A stretch of 47,973 bases of DNA from NCBI RefSeq assembly GCF_001083785.1, contig NZ_LAVL01000060.1, positions 1 through 47,973 of the forward strand, written 5' to 3'. Within the stretch, counting starts at the first letter, position 1, and each line of letters starts with the position of its first letter. The notes below the pieces were generated by a model. It saw only the letters and a program-made list of their open reading frames with translations. It ran no database searches and had not been told where the DNA came from. This DNA comes from Nonomuraea sp. SBT364 (GTDB lineage: Bacteria; Actinomycetota; Actinomycetes; Streptosporangiales; Streptosporangiaceae). The position numbers and the translations under genes were made by a program. Shown here in pieces: positions 40,830 to 47,973 of the stretch.

Positions 40830-42051
40830 CGGGGGGACTTCGGGCGCCGACCTCGGGCTGCTGGCGCCCATGCGGGCGGCGGCCGAGGCCACCGGCGACG
40901 TGGCGCTGCTGCAGGCCATGCTCGACGCCGAGGCCGCGCTGACCCGGGCGCAGGCCGCGCTCGGGCTGGCTCCCGCCCCGGCGGCCGCCGCCATCACCGC
41001 CGCCGCCCGCGCCGCCGCGTTCGACCTGCCCGCACTGGTCGTACGCGCCCGGTCCGGCGGCAACCCCGTCATCCCGCTCGTCGAGGACCTGCGCCGGGCC
41101 GCGCACCCGTACGGCGAGCACGTCCACCGGGGCGCCACCAGCCAGGACATCCTCGACACCGCCCTCATGCTGACCGCCCACCGCGCGCTCGGGCCGGCGC
41201 TGGCCGACGTCGAGCGGGTGATCGCCGGGCTCGGCGGGCTGGCGGCCGCGCACCGCGACACGGTCATGGCCGCGCGCACCCTCACCCAGCAGGCGGTGCC
41301 CACCACGTTCGGGCTCAAGGCGGCCGGCTGGCGCAAGCTCGCGGCCGACGCCCGCGACCGGCTGCGGGCCGTCCACCGGACCCTGCCGGCCCAGCTCGGC
41401 GGCGCCGCCGGCACCCTGGCCGCCTTCCACCCCGCTCACTTCCCCACCGACGCCCCGGGCGTCGCCGGGCGGCCGGGGCCGGGGGCGGACGCCGGGTTGC
41501 TGCTGGTGGCGCGGTTCGCCGGTGAGGTGGGGCTGGCCGAGCCGGCGCTGCCCTGGCACGTGCTGCGGACGCCGGTCGCCGACCTGGCCGGGGCGCTGGC
41601 GTTCACGGCGGGGGCGCTCGGCAAGATCGCGGCGGACGTGCTGGTGCTGTCGCGTACGGAGATCGGCGAGCTGTCGGAGGGCGTGGGCGGCGGCTCGTCG
41701 TCCATGCCGCACAAGCACAACCCGGTCCGCGCCACCATGATCGCCGCCGCGTCACGGCAGGCGCCCGCCCTGGCGTCGATCCTGTACGGCTCGCTGGCCG
41801 CCGAGGACGAGCGCCCCGCCGGGGCCTGGCACGCCGAATGGCAGCCGCTGCGCGAGACGCTGCGCCTGGTGGCCGGCGCCGCCCGCGACGCCGCCGAACT
41901 GGTCGCCGGCCTGCGCGTGCACCCGGACCGCATGCGCGCCAACCTCCGCGTACCCGGCGCCCCCGCCGACCGGGACGCGCCCGTACGACTCCCGCGACAG
42001 GCGACCGGGTCGGCCGGTGCGCTGGTCGACAGGGCGCTGGAAGAGGAGTGA
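40816..42051 (+). CDS. pcaB: 3-carboxy-cis,cis-muconate cycloisomerase
   Basis: A 411-residue member of the fumarase/aspartase superfamily that lactonises 3-carboxymuconate. It has LLQAMLDAEAALTRAQAALGL, HRGATSQDILDTALML and the signature GGGSSSMPHKHNPVRA. The N-terminal residues DLGLLAPMRA belong to the family, so the start must lie upstream of ATG 40870; the only in-frame candidate is TTG 40816, giving a 14-nt overlap with pcaG. AGGAG lies some 10 nt before it. Somewhat shorter than the common 440-460 residues. Confidence 0.92.
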   Translation: MTSGDGGTSGADLGLLAPMRAAAEATGDVALLQAMLDAEAALTRAQAALGLAPAPAAAAITAAARAAAFDLPALVVRARSGGNPVIPLVEDLRRAAHPYGEHVHRGATSQDILDTALMLTAHRALGPALADVERVIAGLGGLAAAHRDTVMAARTLTQQAVPTTFGLKAAGWRKLAADARDRLRAVHRTLPAQLGGAAGTLAAFHPAHFPTDAPGVAGRPGPGADAGLLLVARFAGEVGLAEPALPWHVLRTPVADLAGALAFTAGALGKIAADVLVLSRTEIGELSEGVGGGSSSMPHKHNPVRATMIAAASRQAPALASILYGSLAAEDERPAGAWHAEWQPLRETLRLVAGAARDAAELVAGLRVHPDRMRANLRVPGAPADRDAPVRLPRQATGSAGALVDRALEEE

Positions 42052-42053
42052 CC

Positions 42054-43139
42054 TTGCTGCAGTACACGCTGGACGGCCCGGAAAGTGGCGAGCCGCTGGT
42101 GCTCGGCCCGTCGCTGGGCACCTCGGCGAAGGTGTGGCGGCCGCAGGTGGCCGCTCTGGCGCGCACCTTCCGGGTGCTCAGGTACGAGCTGCCGGGGCAC
42201 GGCGGCGCTCCCCGCCAGGACGTCCGCACGATGGACGACCTGGCCGCGCTCGTCCTGGCGGCGACCGGCGCCCAGGGGTGGGAGAGCTTCCACTACGCGG
42301 GCGTCTCCATCGGCGGGGCGATCGGGGCGACGCTGGCGATCGGCCATCCCGGCCGGGTGCGGTCGCTGGCGATGGTGTGCTCGTCGGCGCGGTTCGGGGA
42401 GCCGCGGGGCTGGCGGGAGCGGGCTGCGCTGGTGCGGGAGAAGGGCACCGGGCCGCTGCTGGAGGCGACCGCCGCGCGCTGGTTCGCCGGGCCCGCCGAC
42501 CAGGAGCTGCTCGACGACCTGGCCGGCGCAGACCCCGAGGGGTACGCGGCCTGCTGTGACGCGCTGGCCGGCTACGACGTGCGCGGCGAGCTCGGCCGGA
42601 TCGCGGTCCCGGCGCTGGTCCTGGCCGGGCGGCAGGACCCGGCCACGCCGCCGGCGCACGCCAGGGCGCTCGCCGACGGCATCCCGGACGCCACGCTGGT
42701 GGAAGTCCCTGGCGCGGCCCACCTGGCCAGCCCCGACCGGCCCGAGGCGGTCACCGCCGCGCTGCTCGCCCACCTGCCCGCCGTGCCGGGCATGCGGGTG
42801 CGGCGCGAGGTGCTCGGCGACGCGCACGTGGACCGGGCGATCGCCCGCACCACCGGCTTCACCCGGGACTTCCAGGACCTGATCACCCGCTACGCGTGGG
42901 GCGAGATCTGGACGCGCCCCGGCCTCGACCGGCGCACCCGCAGCTGCGTCACCCTCACCGCGCTCGTCGCCCACGGCCATCTGGAGGAGCTGGCGATGCA
43001 CGTACGGGCGGCGCTGCGCAACGGGCTCACCCCGGACGAGATCGGCGAGGTGCTGCTGCAGACGGCGATCTACTGCGGCGTGCCGGCCGCCAACGCCGCC
43101 TTCGCCGTCGCCCAGCGCGTCCTCTCCGAACCCGCCTGA
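42054..43139 (+). CDS. pcaL: Fused 3-oxoadipate enol-lactonase / 4-carboxymuconolactone decarboxylase
   Basis: A 361-residue bifunctional protein. The N-terminal alpha/beta hydrolase (PcaD, about 1-240) has the nucleophile in AGVSIGGAIG, GRQDPATPP and a His in VPGAAHLASP. The C-terminal PcaC domain (about 245-361) has REVLGDAHVDRA, DFQDLITRYAWGEIWTRPGLD and TAIYCGVPAANAAFAVA. The fusion is usual in actinomycetes. TTG 42054 has GAGGAG 5 nt upstream; GTG 42048, overlapping the pcaB stop, is the alternative. It completes the route to beta-ketoadipate and is the last gene of the operon. Confidence 0.93.
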   Translation: MLQYTLDGPESGEPLVLGPSLGTSAKVWRPQVAALARTFRVLRYELPGHGGAPRQDVRTMDDLAALVLAATGAQGWESFHYAGVSIGGAIGATLAIGHPGRVRSLAMVCSSARFGEPRGWRERAALVREKGTGPLLEATAARWFAGPADQELLDDLAGADPEGYAACCDALAGYDVRGELGRIAVPALVLAGRQDPATPPAHARALADGIPDATLVEVPGAAHLASPDRPEAVTAALLAHLPAVPGMRVRREVLGDAHVDRAIARTTGFTRDFQDLITRYAWGEIWTRPGLDRRTRSCVTLTALVAHGHLEELAMHVRAALRNGLTPDEIGEVLLQTAIYCGVPAANAAFAVAQRVLSEPA

Positions 43140-43150
43140 CCCGCGGGTCG

Positions 43151-44227
43151 CTACAGGGCCGGCTCGGCGCAGAACGCGAGGCCGTCGACATGGGCGACGG
43201 CCTCGCCCCCGGCGGCCGGGAGGAACGCCGACCCACCCGCGCCCAGCCGCTGCTCCCCCACCGTCACGGAACCGGCCGTGCACAGCAGGATGCGCGGGGA
43301 ACCGCCCGCGAGCCGCCACTCGCCGCCGGTGAGCTGCCGCAGCCGGAACTCCTCCGCCGAGGTGGCGTAGACGCCGTCCGCGCCCGCCTCCAGGGGACGC
43401 GGCACCCGGGCCGGATCGGTGATGTGGAGCAGCTCCGGCACGTTGAGCGGCTTGGACGTCAGCCCGGCGCGCATGACGTTGTCGGAGCTGCCCATGATCT
43501 CCACCCCGAACCCCCGCAGGTAGCAGTGCAGCACGCCCGCCTCCAGGAACAGCGCCTGCCCGGTCGTGAGCTCGTGCCGTTGCAGCAGCAGCGGCGCCAG
43601 GCAGGCCGGGTCGCCGGGATAGAGCCGCGCCAGCCGCGCCACCAGCGCGTAGTCGGGCTGGTGCACCGCCGAGGCCGACCAGCCGGCCTGCTCGGCCACG
43701 TCGCCCGCGGCCAGCAGCGCGGCCAGCGCCTCCAGCGGCGACCCGGCGGCCAGCAGCGCCACCACGTCCGTCAGCGCGCGCACGCCCAGCCGGTCGATGA
43801 GCATCGCCGCCTGGTCGCTGTCGCGGAACCCGGCCAGCGCGGTGAACGGCGTCAGCGCCCGGATCAGCTCCGGCTTCGGCCACGGGTCGCCGTAGACCCC
43901 GCGGGCGTGCCCGTCGGCCGCCTGCGCCGCCGACGGGTGCACCTGCAGCGACAGCGGCGCCTCGACGGCGATGAGCTTCATCAGGTAGGGCAGCCGCTCC
44001 CCGAAGCGGTCCAGCGCCGCCTCGCCGAGCTGGCCCGCCGGGTCGGCGGCGACCGCGTCGGCCAGGCTCCGCCCGTCGCCCGCCAGGATCGACGGGCCCG
44101 AGGGATGGGCGCCGAGCCACATCTCCGCCTCGGGACCGGGAGAGGGCACGGGCCTGCCGGTGAGAGCGGCGAGGTCGGTGCGGGATCCCCAGGGGTAGTC
44201 CTTGACGGGGTTGGTCAGCAAGTACAC
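43151..44227 (-). CDS. manA: Mannose-6-phosphate isomerase, class I
   Basis: A 358-residue zinc isomerase interconverting fructose-6-P and mannose-6-P, feeding GDP-mannose and glycan synthesis. The start YLLTNPVKDYPWGSRTDLAAL, then WLGAHPSGPS, LSLQVHPSAAQA (Zn-binding Gln and His), KPELI (Zn Glu) and LEAGVLHCYLRGFGVEIMGSSDNVMRAGLTSK (Zn His and active site) are all present. GTG 44227 has GGAG 7 nt before it. It is convergent with pcaL, the stops only 11 bp apart with a GACCCGCGGGTC palindrome across them. Confidence 0.93.
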   Translation of the reverse strand: MYLLTNPVKDYPWGSRTDLAALTGRPVPSPGPEAEMWLGAHPSGPSILAGDGRSLADAVAADPAGQLGEAALDRFGERLPYLMKLIAVEAPLSLQVHPSAAQAADGHARGVYGDPWPKPELIRALTPFTALAGFRDSDQAAMLIDRLGVRALTDVVALLAAGSPLEALAALLAAGDVAEQAGWSASAVHQPDYALVARLARLYPGDPACLAPLLLQRHELTTGQALFLEAGVLHCYLRGFGVEIMGSSDNVMRAGLTSKPLNVPELLHITDPARVPRPLEAGADGVYATSAEEFRLRQLTGGEWRLAGGSPRILLCTAGSVTVGEQRLGAGGSAFLPAAGGEAVAHVDGLAFCAEPAL

Positions 44228-44601
44228 GCGAACTCCTCGGGCGGTGCCGGCTCGTGCGCGCGCCCGTGCTCGCCCGGACGCGCGCGAGGTCCACAGGGAC
44301 CGTATCGCGCCCCCGCCGCCCGCGCGCCGCGGGGTCAGGAGCACTCGGTGACGATCTCGCTGATCCGCCCGCGGGCGGCGAGGCCGGCGCTCAGGCGGCT
44401 CCGCGCCCCGCTCGGCGCCCGGCTCGGCGAGGTCGTCGACGCCCGCCTGGACCCGCGCCTGCAGCTCCTCACGATCGGCTCCCGCTTCCCCGGAGACCCC
44501 GGCCGTACCGCGGCGCGCCGACGGGCAGCCGGCATCATAGGAGTGACCCGGCCACCTTCAGGGCCTCCCGCCCCCGGCCGAACGAACTAGCCTGAACCAT
44601 T
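44228..44601. other. Intergenic region with no supported gene
   Basis: The 374 bp between the divergent manA and XRE genes hold open frames on both strands, including a 67-codon one at 44335-44538 (minus). None has a ribosome site, a recognisable product or a start matching its neighbours. The region could be a remnant; nothing is called. Confidence 0.4.
44588..44593 (+). promoter_or_regulatory. -10 box for leaderless XRE regulator
   Basis: TAGCCT is followed by 8 nt and the GTG at 44602, with no Shine-Dalgarno sequence. Confidence 0.55.
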
Positions 44602-45438
44602 GTGAACAGGAACAACGCGCTCGGTGAGTTCCTCCGGGCCCGCCGCGAGCTGGTGTCGCCCGGGGAGCTGGGCCTGCCGGCCGGCCCCCGGCGCCGGGTC
44701 GCGGGCCTGCGCCGGGAAGAGGTCGCCCTGCTGGCCGGTGTGAGCAACGACTACTACGTACGGCTGGAGCAGGGCCGTGAGCGGCACCCGTCGCCGCAGG
44801 TGGCCGACGCGCTGGCCCAGGCGCTGGCGCTGGACGAGGAGGCCGCGGCCCACCTGCGGCGGCTCGCCGCCGCAGGTGGGCGCCGCCGCCCGGCCGCGGT
44901 GCCGGAGCGGGTCGGTACGAACCTGCCGCTGATGATGGCCGCCTGGCCGGCCACCCCCGCCGTGGTGCTGGGCCGCCGCCTGAACGTGCTGGCCGCCAAC
45001 ACGCTCGGGCGCGCCCTGTTCGACGGTCACCTCCACGGCGACGACCTGGCCCGGCTGGTCTTCCTCGACCCGGACGCCCGGCGCTTCTACCCGGACTGGG
45101 AGCGCGTGGCGGTCAACACCGTCGGCGGGCTGCGCGCCGCGACCGGCGACGGCGGCGACGACCCGGCGCTCACGGCGACGATCGAGGAGCTGTCGGCGCG
45201 GAGCGCGGCGTTCCGGGCGCTGTGGGCGCGGCACGACATCCGGCAGAAGACCCGTGAGACCAAGCGGTTCCGGCACCGCCTGGTCGGCGAGCTGACGCTG
45301 ACGTACGAGGCGCTGACCGTGAACAGCGATCCCGGGCAGCAGCTCGTCGTCTATCAGGCGGAGCCGGGCAGCCCGTCGGAGCAGGCGCTGGCGCTGCTCG
45401 GCAGCCTCGCCGCCGACCGGGTGCGCGTCTCGGAATGA
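44602..45438 (+). CDS. XRE-family regulator with MmyB-like ligand domain
   Basis: A 278-residue regulator. The HTH_31-type domain is FLRARRELVSPGELGLPAGPRRRVAGLRREEVALLAGVSNDYYVRLEQGRERHPSPQVADALAQAL. The C-terminal MmyB-like PAS fold includes LNVLAANTLGRALF, NTVGGLRAATG and FRHRLVGELTLTYEALTVNSDPGQQLVVYQAEPGS. Such regulators often sit beside the oxidoreductase genes they control, and an SDR gene follows 70 bp downstream on the same strand. GTG 44602 appears leaderless. Confidence 0.9.
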   Translation: MNRNNALGEFLRARRELVSPGELGLPAGPRRRVAGLRREEVALLAGVSNDYYVRLEQGRERHPSPQVADALAQALALDEEAAAHLRRLAAAGGRRRPAAVPERVGTNLPLMMAAWPATPAVVLGRRLNVLAANTLGRALFDGHLHGDDLARLVFLDPDARRFYPDWERVAVNTVGGLRAATGDGGDDPALTATIEELSARSAAFRALWARHDIRQKTRETKRFRHRLVGELTLTYEALTVNSDPGQQLVVYQAEPGSPSEQALALLGSLAADRVRVSE

Positions 45439-45508
45439 ACCCGCGCGCCGGGCGGTGCGGGGTCCGTCATGCCATGAAAATTCGTCCTATCATCCTATGG
45501 AGTTTCGC

Positions 45509-46237
45509 GTGGAATCCACCAAGGTCATCCTCGTCACCGGCGCCAGCAGCGGGATCGGGCAGGCGACGGCGTCGCGGCTCGCCCGCGAGGGGCATCACGT
45601 GGTGATCGGCGCCCGGCGCGAGGACCGCCTCGCCGCCCTCGCCTCGGCCATCCGGGCGGAGGGCGGCAGCGTCGACTGCCGCCGCCTGGACGTCACCGAC
45701 CGGGCCGGCGTCGCCGCGTTCGCCGACGCCGCCGCGCGCGAGCACGGCCGGATCGACGTGATCGTCAACAACGCGGGCGTGATGCCGCTGTCGCGGCTCG
45801 ACTCCCTCCTGGTCGACGAGTGGGATCGCATGATCGACGTCAACGTGCGCGGCCTGCTGCACGGGATCGCCGCCGCGCTGCCGCACTTCCAGCGGCAGGG
45901 CGGCGGGCACTTCGTGACGGTCGCCTCCATCGGCGCCCACGAGGTGGTGCCGACCGGCGCGGTCTACTGCGCGACCAAGTACGCGGCGTGGGCGATCACC
46001 GAAGGTCTCCGGCAGGAGGTGGACCCGAGCATCCGCGTCACCACCGTCTCCCCCGGCGTGGTCGAGTCGGAGCTCGCCGGCACCATCACCGAGCCGGGCG
46101 CCAAGGAGGCCATGCGCACCTACCGGGCGGACTCCATCCCGCCGGACGCCATCGCCGAGGCGATCTCGTACGCCATCGGCCAGCCCGCCGGCGTGGACGT
46201 CAACGAGATGGTGATCCGGCCGGCCCGCCAGCGCTGA
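45509..46237 (+). CDS. SDR-family oxidoreductase (YdfG/serine-dehydrogenase-like)
   Basis: A 242-residue classical SDR: cofactor loop TGASSGIG with GARRED (NADP-type), IVNNAGVMP, catalytic Ser in TVASIGAHEVVPTG and YCATKYA. The C-terminal QPAGVDVNEMVIRPARQR is typical of the YdfG group. GTG 45509 is favoured because GGAG lies 6 nt before it; ATG 45497 is in frame and also possible. TATCAT at 45488 is a likely -10 box. The preceding XRE regulator may control it. Substrate unknown. Confidence 0.87.
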   Translation: MESTKVILVTGASSGIGQATASRLAREGHHVVIGARREDRLAALASAIRAEGGSVDCRRLDVTDRAGVAAFADAAAREHGRIDVIVNNAGVMPLSRLDSLLVDEWDRMIDVNVRGLLHGIAAALPHFQRQGGGHFVTVASIGAHEVVPTGAVYCATKYAAWAITEGLRQEVDPSIRVTTVSPGVVESELAGTITEPGAKEAMRTYRADSIPPDAIAEAISYAIGQPAGVDVNEMVIRPARQR

Positions 46238-46363
46238 TCGTAGCGGCGCCGCCCGGGCCGGCGCATCGGACCACGGGTGTACTACCTGGGTCTGCCGGCG
46301 CTCCCCCGGAATGGACCCACGGTCCGATGTGGCGGGGTGCCGGTCTGCGGCAACGTCGAAGGC

Positions 46364-47290
46364 GTGATCGACCTCAACAGGATGCGCCGCCCCCTGCTGT
46401 CCGCGCTCGTCGCCGCCGCCGTGGCGGTGCCGGTGCCGGCCGCCGCCCGGCCCGCCGCCGTGCCCGCGCCCGCGCCGGTCGCGTCGCCGCCACTGGTGGC
46501 GGCCCCCGCCGCGCTGTCGGCGCGCTACGCCGCGGGGCGTGCGGGCGTCCTGGCGGCCGAACGGGTGGCCGCCGCCCACGGCGACCTGCGGCGGGCCGCC
46601 ATGCTGCGCGCCCTGGCGGATCCGGCGCGGCGCCTGCTGTCCTTCGACGGGCGCGACGGCGGCCGGGTCGTCGAGGTGTTCGGCGACCTGGCCGCCGCCC
46701 GGCGGATCGCGGTGCTGGTGCCCGGCGCCGACACCAGCATCGACAAGTACGGCCTGCTGCGCGGCGGCGCGATCCGGCTGGCGCGGGCGCTCGGCGACGG
46801 CTCGGCCGTGGTCACGTGGCTCGGATACGCGACGCCGCGCACGCTGAGCCTCGACGCGCTGAGCGCGGGCCTGGCCGACGGGGCCGCGCCGGCGCTGCGC
46901 GCGTTCGTGCGCGAACTGGCCGGGGCCAAGCCCGGCGCGGCGATCTCCCTGCTGTGCCACTCTTACGGCGCCGTGGTGTGCGGACGCGCCTCGCCCGGGC
47001 TGGAGGTCGCGCACCTCGTCCTCTACGGCAGTCCGGGCGCCGGCGTCGACGACGTCGCCGGGCTGCGCACCCGGGCCGCCGTGTGGGCGGGCCGGGGCGG
47101 CGGCGACTGGATCGGCCGCGTGCCGCACCTGCCCGTGCCGTTCGGGTTCGGCCCCGACCCGGTGTCGCCGGAGTTCGGCGCCCGCGTGTTCGCGGCGGGC
47201 GGCGGCGGCCACAGCGACTACCTGCAGGCCGGGTCCGTGTCACTGGCGAGCATCGCCGGGATCGTCTCCGGCGGGGCGCCCGATGCGTGA
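46364..47290 (+). CDS. Exported alpha/beta hydrolase, DUF1023 type
   Basis: About 308 residues from GTG 46364, or 302 from ATG 46382. The N terminus RRPLLSALVAAAVAVPVPAAARPA looks like a signal peptide. The hydrolase region matches the actinobacterial DUF1023 family: RLLSFDGRDGGRVVEVFGDL, AVLVPGADTSIDKYG, nucleophile in LCHSYGAVVCGRA and LYGSPGAGVDD, and a late His in GGGHSDYLQAGS. The cargo is unknown; family members are thought to be secreted or cell-surface esterases. The start is uncertain since neither codon has a good ribosome site. It overlaps the next gene by 8 nt. Confidence 0.78.
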   Translation: MIDLNRMRRPLLSALVAAAVAVPVPAAARPAAVPAPAPVASPPLVAAPAALSARYAAGRAGVLAAERVAAAHGDLRRAAMLRALADPARRLLSFDGRDGGRVVEVFGDLAAARRIAVLVPGADTSIDKYGLLRGGAIRLARALGDGSAVVTWLGYATPRTLSLDALSAGLADGAAPALRAFVRELAGAKPGAAISLLCHSYGAVVCGRASPGLEVAHLVLYGSPGAGVDDVAGLRTRAAVWAGRGGGDWIGRVPHLPVPFGFGPDPVSPEFGARVFAAGGGGHSDYLQAGSVSLASIAGIVSGGAPDA

Positions 47291-47973
47291 CCTGCCCCCC
47301 GCCGTCGAATCGCCCCCGGCAGGCCGGCGTCACCTCGCACGACGGGCCGGGGAGGCACTCGGCCGGCGGGCGCGCGGGTTCGCCCGGCGGGTCGCCGGGG
47401 CCACGCCCCCCGGCCGCGACCGGGGCGTCGACGCGCTGCGCGCGCTGGCGATCCTGGGGGTGGTGCTCGGGCACTGGCTGGTGACCGCCGTGGTCGCCGA
47501 CAGCGGGACGCTGCGGGTGACGAGCCCGCTCAAGCACGTCCCGGAGCTCGCCCCCGTGTCCTGGGTGCTGCAGACGCTGGCGGTGTTCTTCCTGGTGGCG
47601 GGCCGGGTGAGCGCCCAGGGTCACGCGCGGGCGCGCGCCGGGGGCGTGACGTACGGGGCCTGGCTCCGGCCCCGGCTGGCGCGGCTGTTCCGGCCGGTGG
47701 CCGCCGTGGCGGCGGTGTGGGCGGCGGTGGCGGTATCGACGCTCGCCGCCGGTGCCGACCAGGACACCGTGTGGGCGCTGGTCAAGCTGGTGCTGTCGCC
47801 GCTGTGGTTCCTGCTGGTCCTCGCGGCGCTGACCGCTCTGACGCCGCTGGCGGCCCGGCTCAGCCCGCTGTGGCCGCTCGCCGCCGTCGCCCTCGGCGAC
47901 CTCGTCCGTCACGGCCTCGACGGCCCCGCGCCGGCCGGGAGCGCCCTGGCGGCCGGCGCGGCAGGGGTGGGGG
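47283..47973 (+). CDS. Acyltransferase-3-like membrane protein, N-terminal part (runs off window)
   Basis: An open frame from ATG 47283 to the window edge gives 230 residues. RDRGVDALRALAILGVVLGHWLV is the first membrane helix with the His/Arg region of acyltransferase-3 (OafA-like) proteins. VSWVLQTLAVFFLVAGRVSAQGH, WLRPRLARLFRPVAAVAAVWAAVAV and LVKLVLSPLWFLLVLAALTALTPLAARL follow as further helices. A Pro/Arg-rich cytosolic lead of about 45 residues comes first. Its start overlaps the hydrolase stop by 8 nt, so the two form an operon; together they may modify or trim a surface acyl group, which is inference. Confidence 0.85.
   Translation, partial: MRDLPPAVESPPAGRRHLARRAGEALGRRARGFARRVAGATPPGRDRGVDALRALAILGVVLGHWLVTAVVADSGTLRVTSPLKHVPELAPVSWVLQTLAVFFLVAGRVSAQGHARARAGGVTYGAWLRPRLARLFRPVAAVAAVWAAVAVSTLAAGADQDTVWALVKLVLSPLWFLLVLAALTALTPLAARLSPLWPLAAVALGDLVRHGLDGPAPAGSALAAGAAGVG

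Noticed and set aside
43138..43149. GACCCGCGGGTC palindrome across the convergent pcaL and manA stops as a terminator
   Set aside because: The arms meet with no loop, leaving at best a 4-bp stem; probably chance in GC-rich DNA.
44335..44538. 67-codon minus-strand open frame between manA and the XRE gene
   Set aside because: No ribosome site, Arg/Ser-rich composition typical of antisense GC frames, and no family resemblance.
1..47973. CRISPR arrays, tRNA or rRNA genes, insertion sequences, attachment sites
   Set aside because: No spaced direct repeats, cloverleaf-like sequences, transposase or integrase proteins, or flanking terminal repeats were seen.

Overview
The window is high-GC actinomycete chromosome. 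The evidence is strong GC bias at third codon positions, frequent GTG/TTG starts, leaderless starts placed 8 nt after a TANNNT -10 box, a pcaIJFHGBL aromatic operon with fused PcaDC, SpoIIE-type PP2C phosphatases, and small DksA-like proteins. Gene content fits a Streptosporangiales-type organism (Nonomuraea or a relative). That placement is inference from family resemblance only. No rRNA, tRNA, CRISPR array, insertion sequence or prophage was seen.

Layout. 1-5.4 kb: end of an unknown gene, purB, and an RND efflux pump divergent from a MarR regulator with a clear inverted repeat between them. 5.5-10 kb: HelD-type RNA polymerase helicase, an SDR oxidoreductase, and a PPOX-fold protein divergent from a TetR regulator. 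10-17.3 kb: the most unusual part. It holds a 1244-residue HTH/STAND-NTPase/TM/WD40 protein, a divergent degenerate HATPase, a hydrolase-TetR operon, then an FHA/two-TM protein followed by a small protein. These last two share a Gly-rich motif (G-V-x-GPVNAG ... N-x-x-GHQQ-x-AG-x-D). The STAND/HATPase and FHA promoter regions share a TTTGCC-GATAAA-N6/7-TTTGCC element, which suggests co-regulation. I regard this as the best candidate for an undescribed signalling or defence module.

17.3-29.5 kb, nearly all minus strand: a frameshifted AlkZ/YcaQ-like glycosylase gene, an epoxide hydrolase carrying an in-frame 15-bp tandem repeat, an S9 peptidase, an asparagine-synthetase-like amidotransferase resembling the N-acetylglutaminylglutamine-amide type, a YbdK-like carboxylate-amine ligase, an FRG-domain protein, a GAF/PP2C phosphatase, a fused SecDF and a small secreted protein. 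29.5-35.3 kb: small exported protein, overlapping pair of DksA-like zinc-finger proteins, a membrane PP2C phosphatase, a five-domain secreted GH10 xylanase and an RsbW-like anti-sigma ATPase.

35.4-43.1 kb: double IclR regulator divergent from a complete protocatechuate beta-ketoadipate operon, with a perfect 16-bp palindrome between them. 43.1-48 kb: mannose-6-phosphate isomerase, an XRE/MmyB-like regulator, a second SDR, a DUF1023-type hydrolase and the start of an acyltransferase-3 membrane protein that runs off the window.

Two patterns recur across the window: four genes with apparently leaderless starts at identical -10 spacing, and three copies of an AT-rich CCTTTACNNNGTAGAT element at 3' ends of minus-strand genes.
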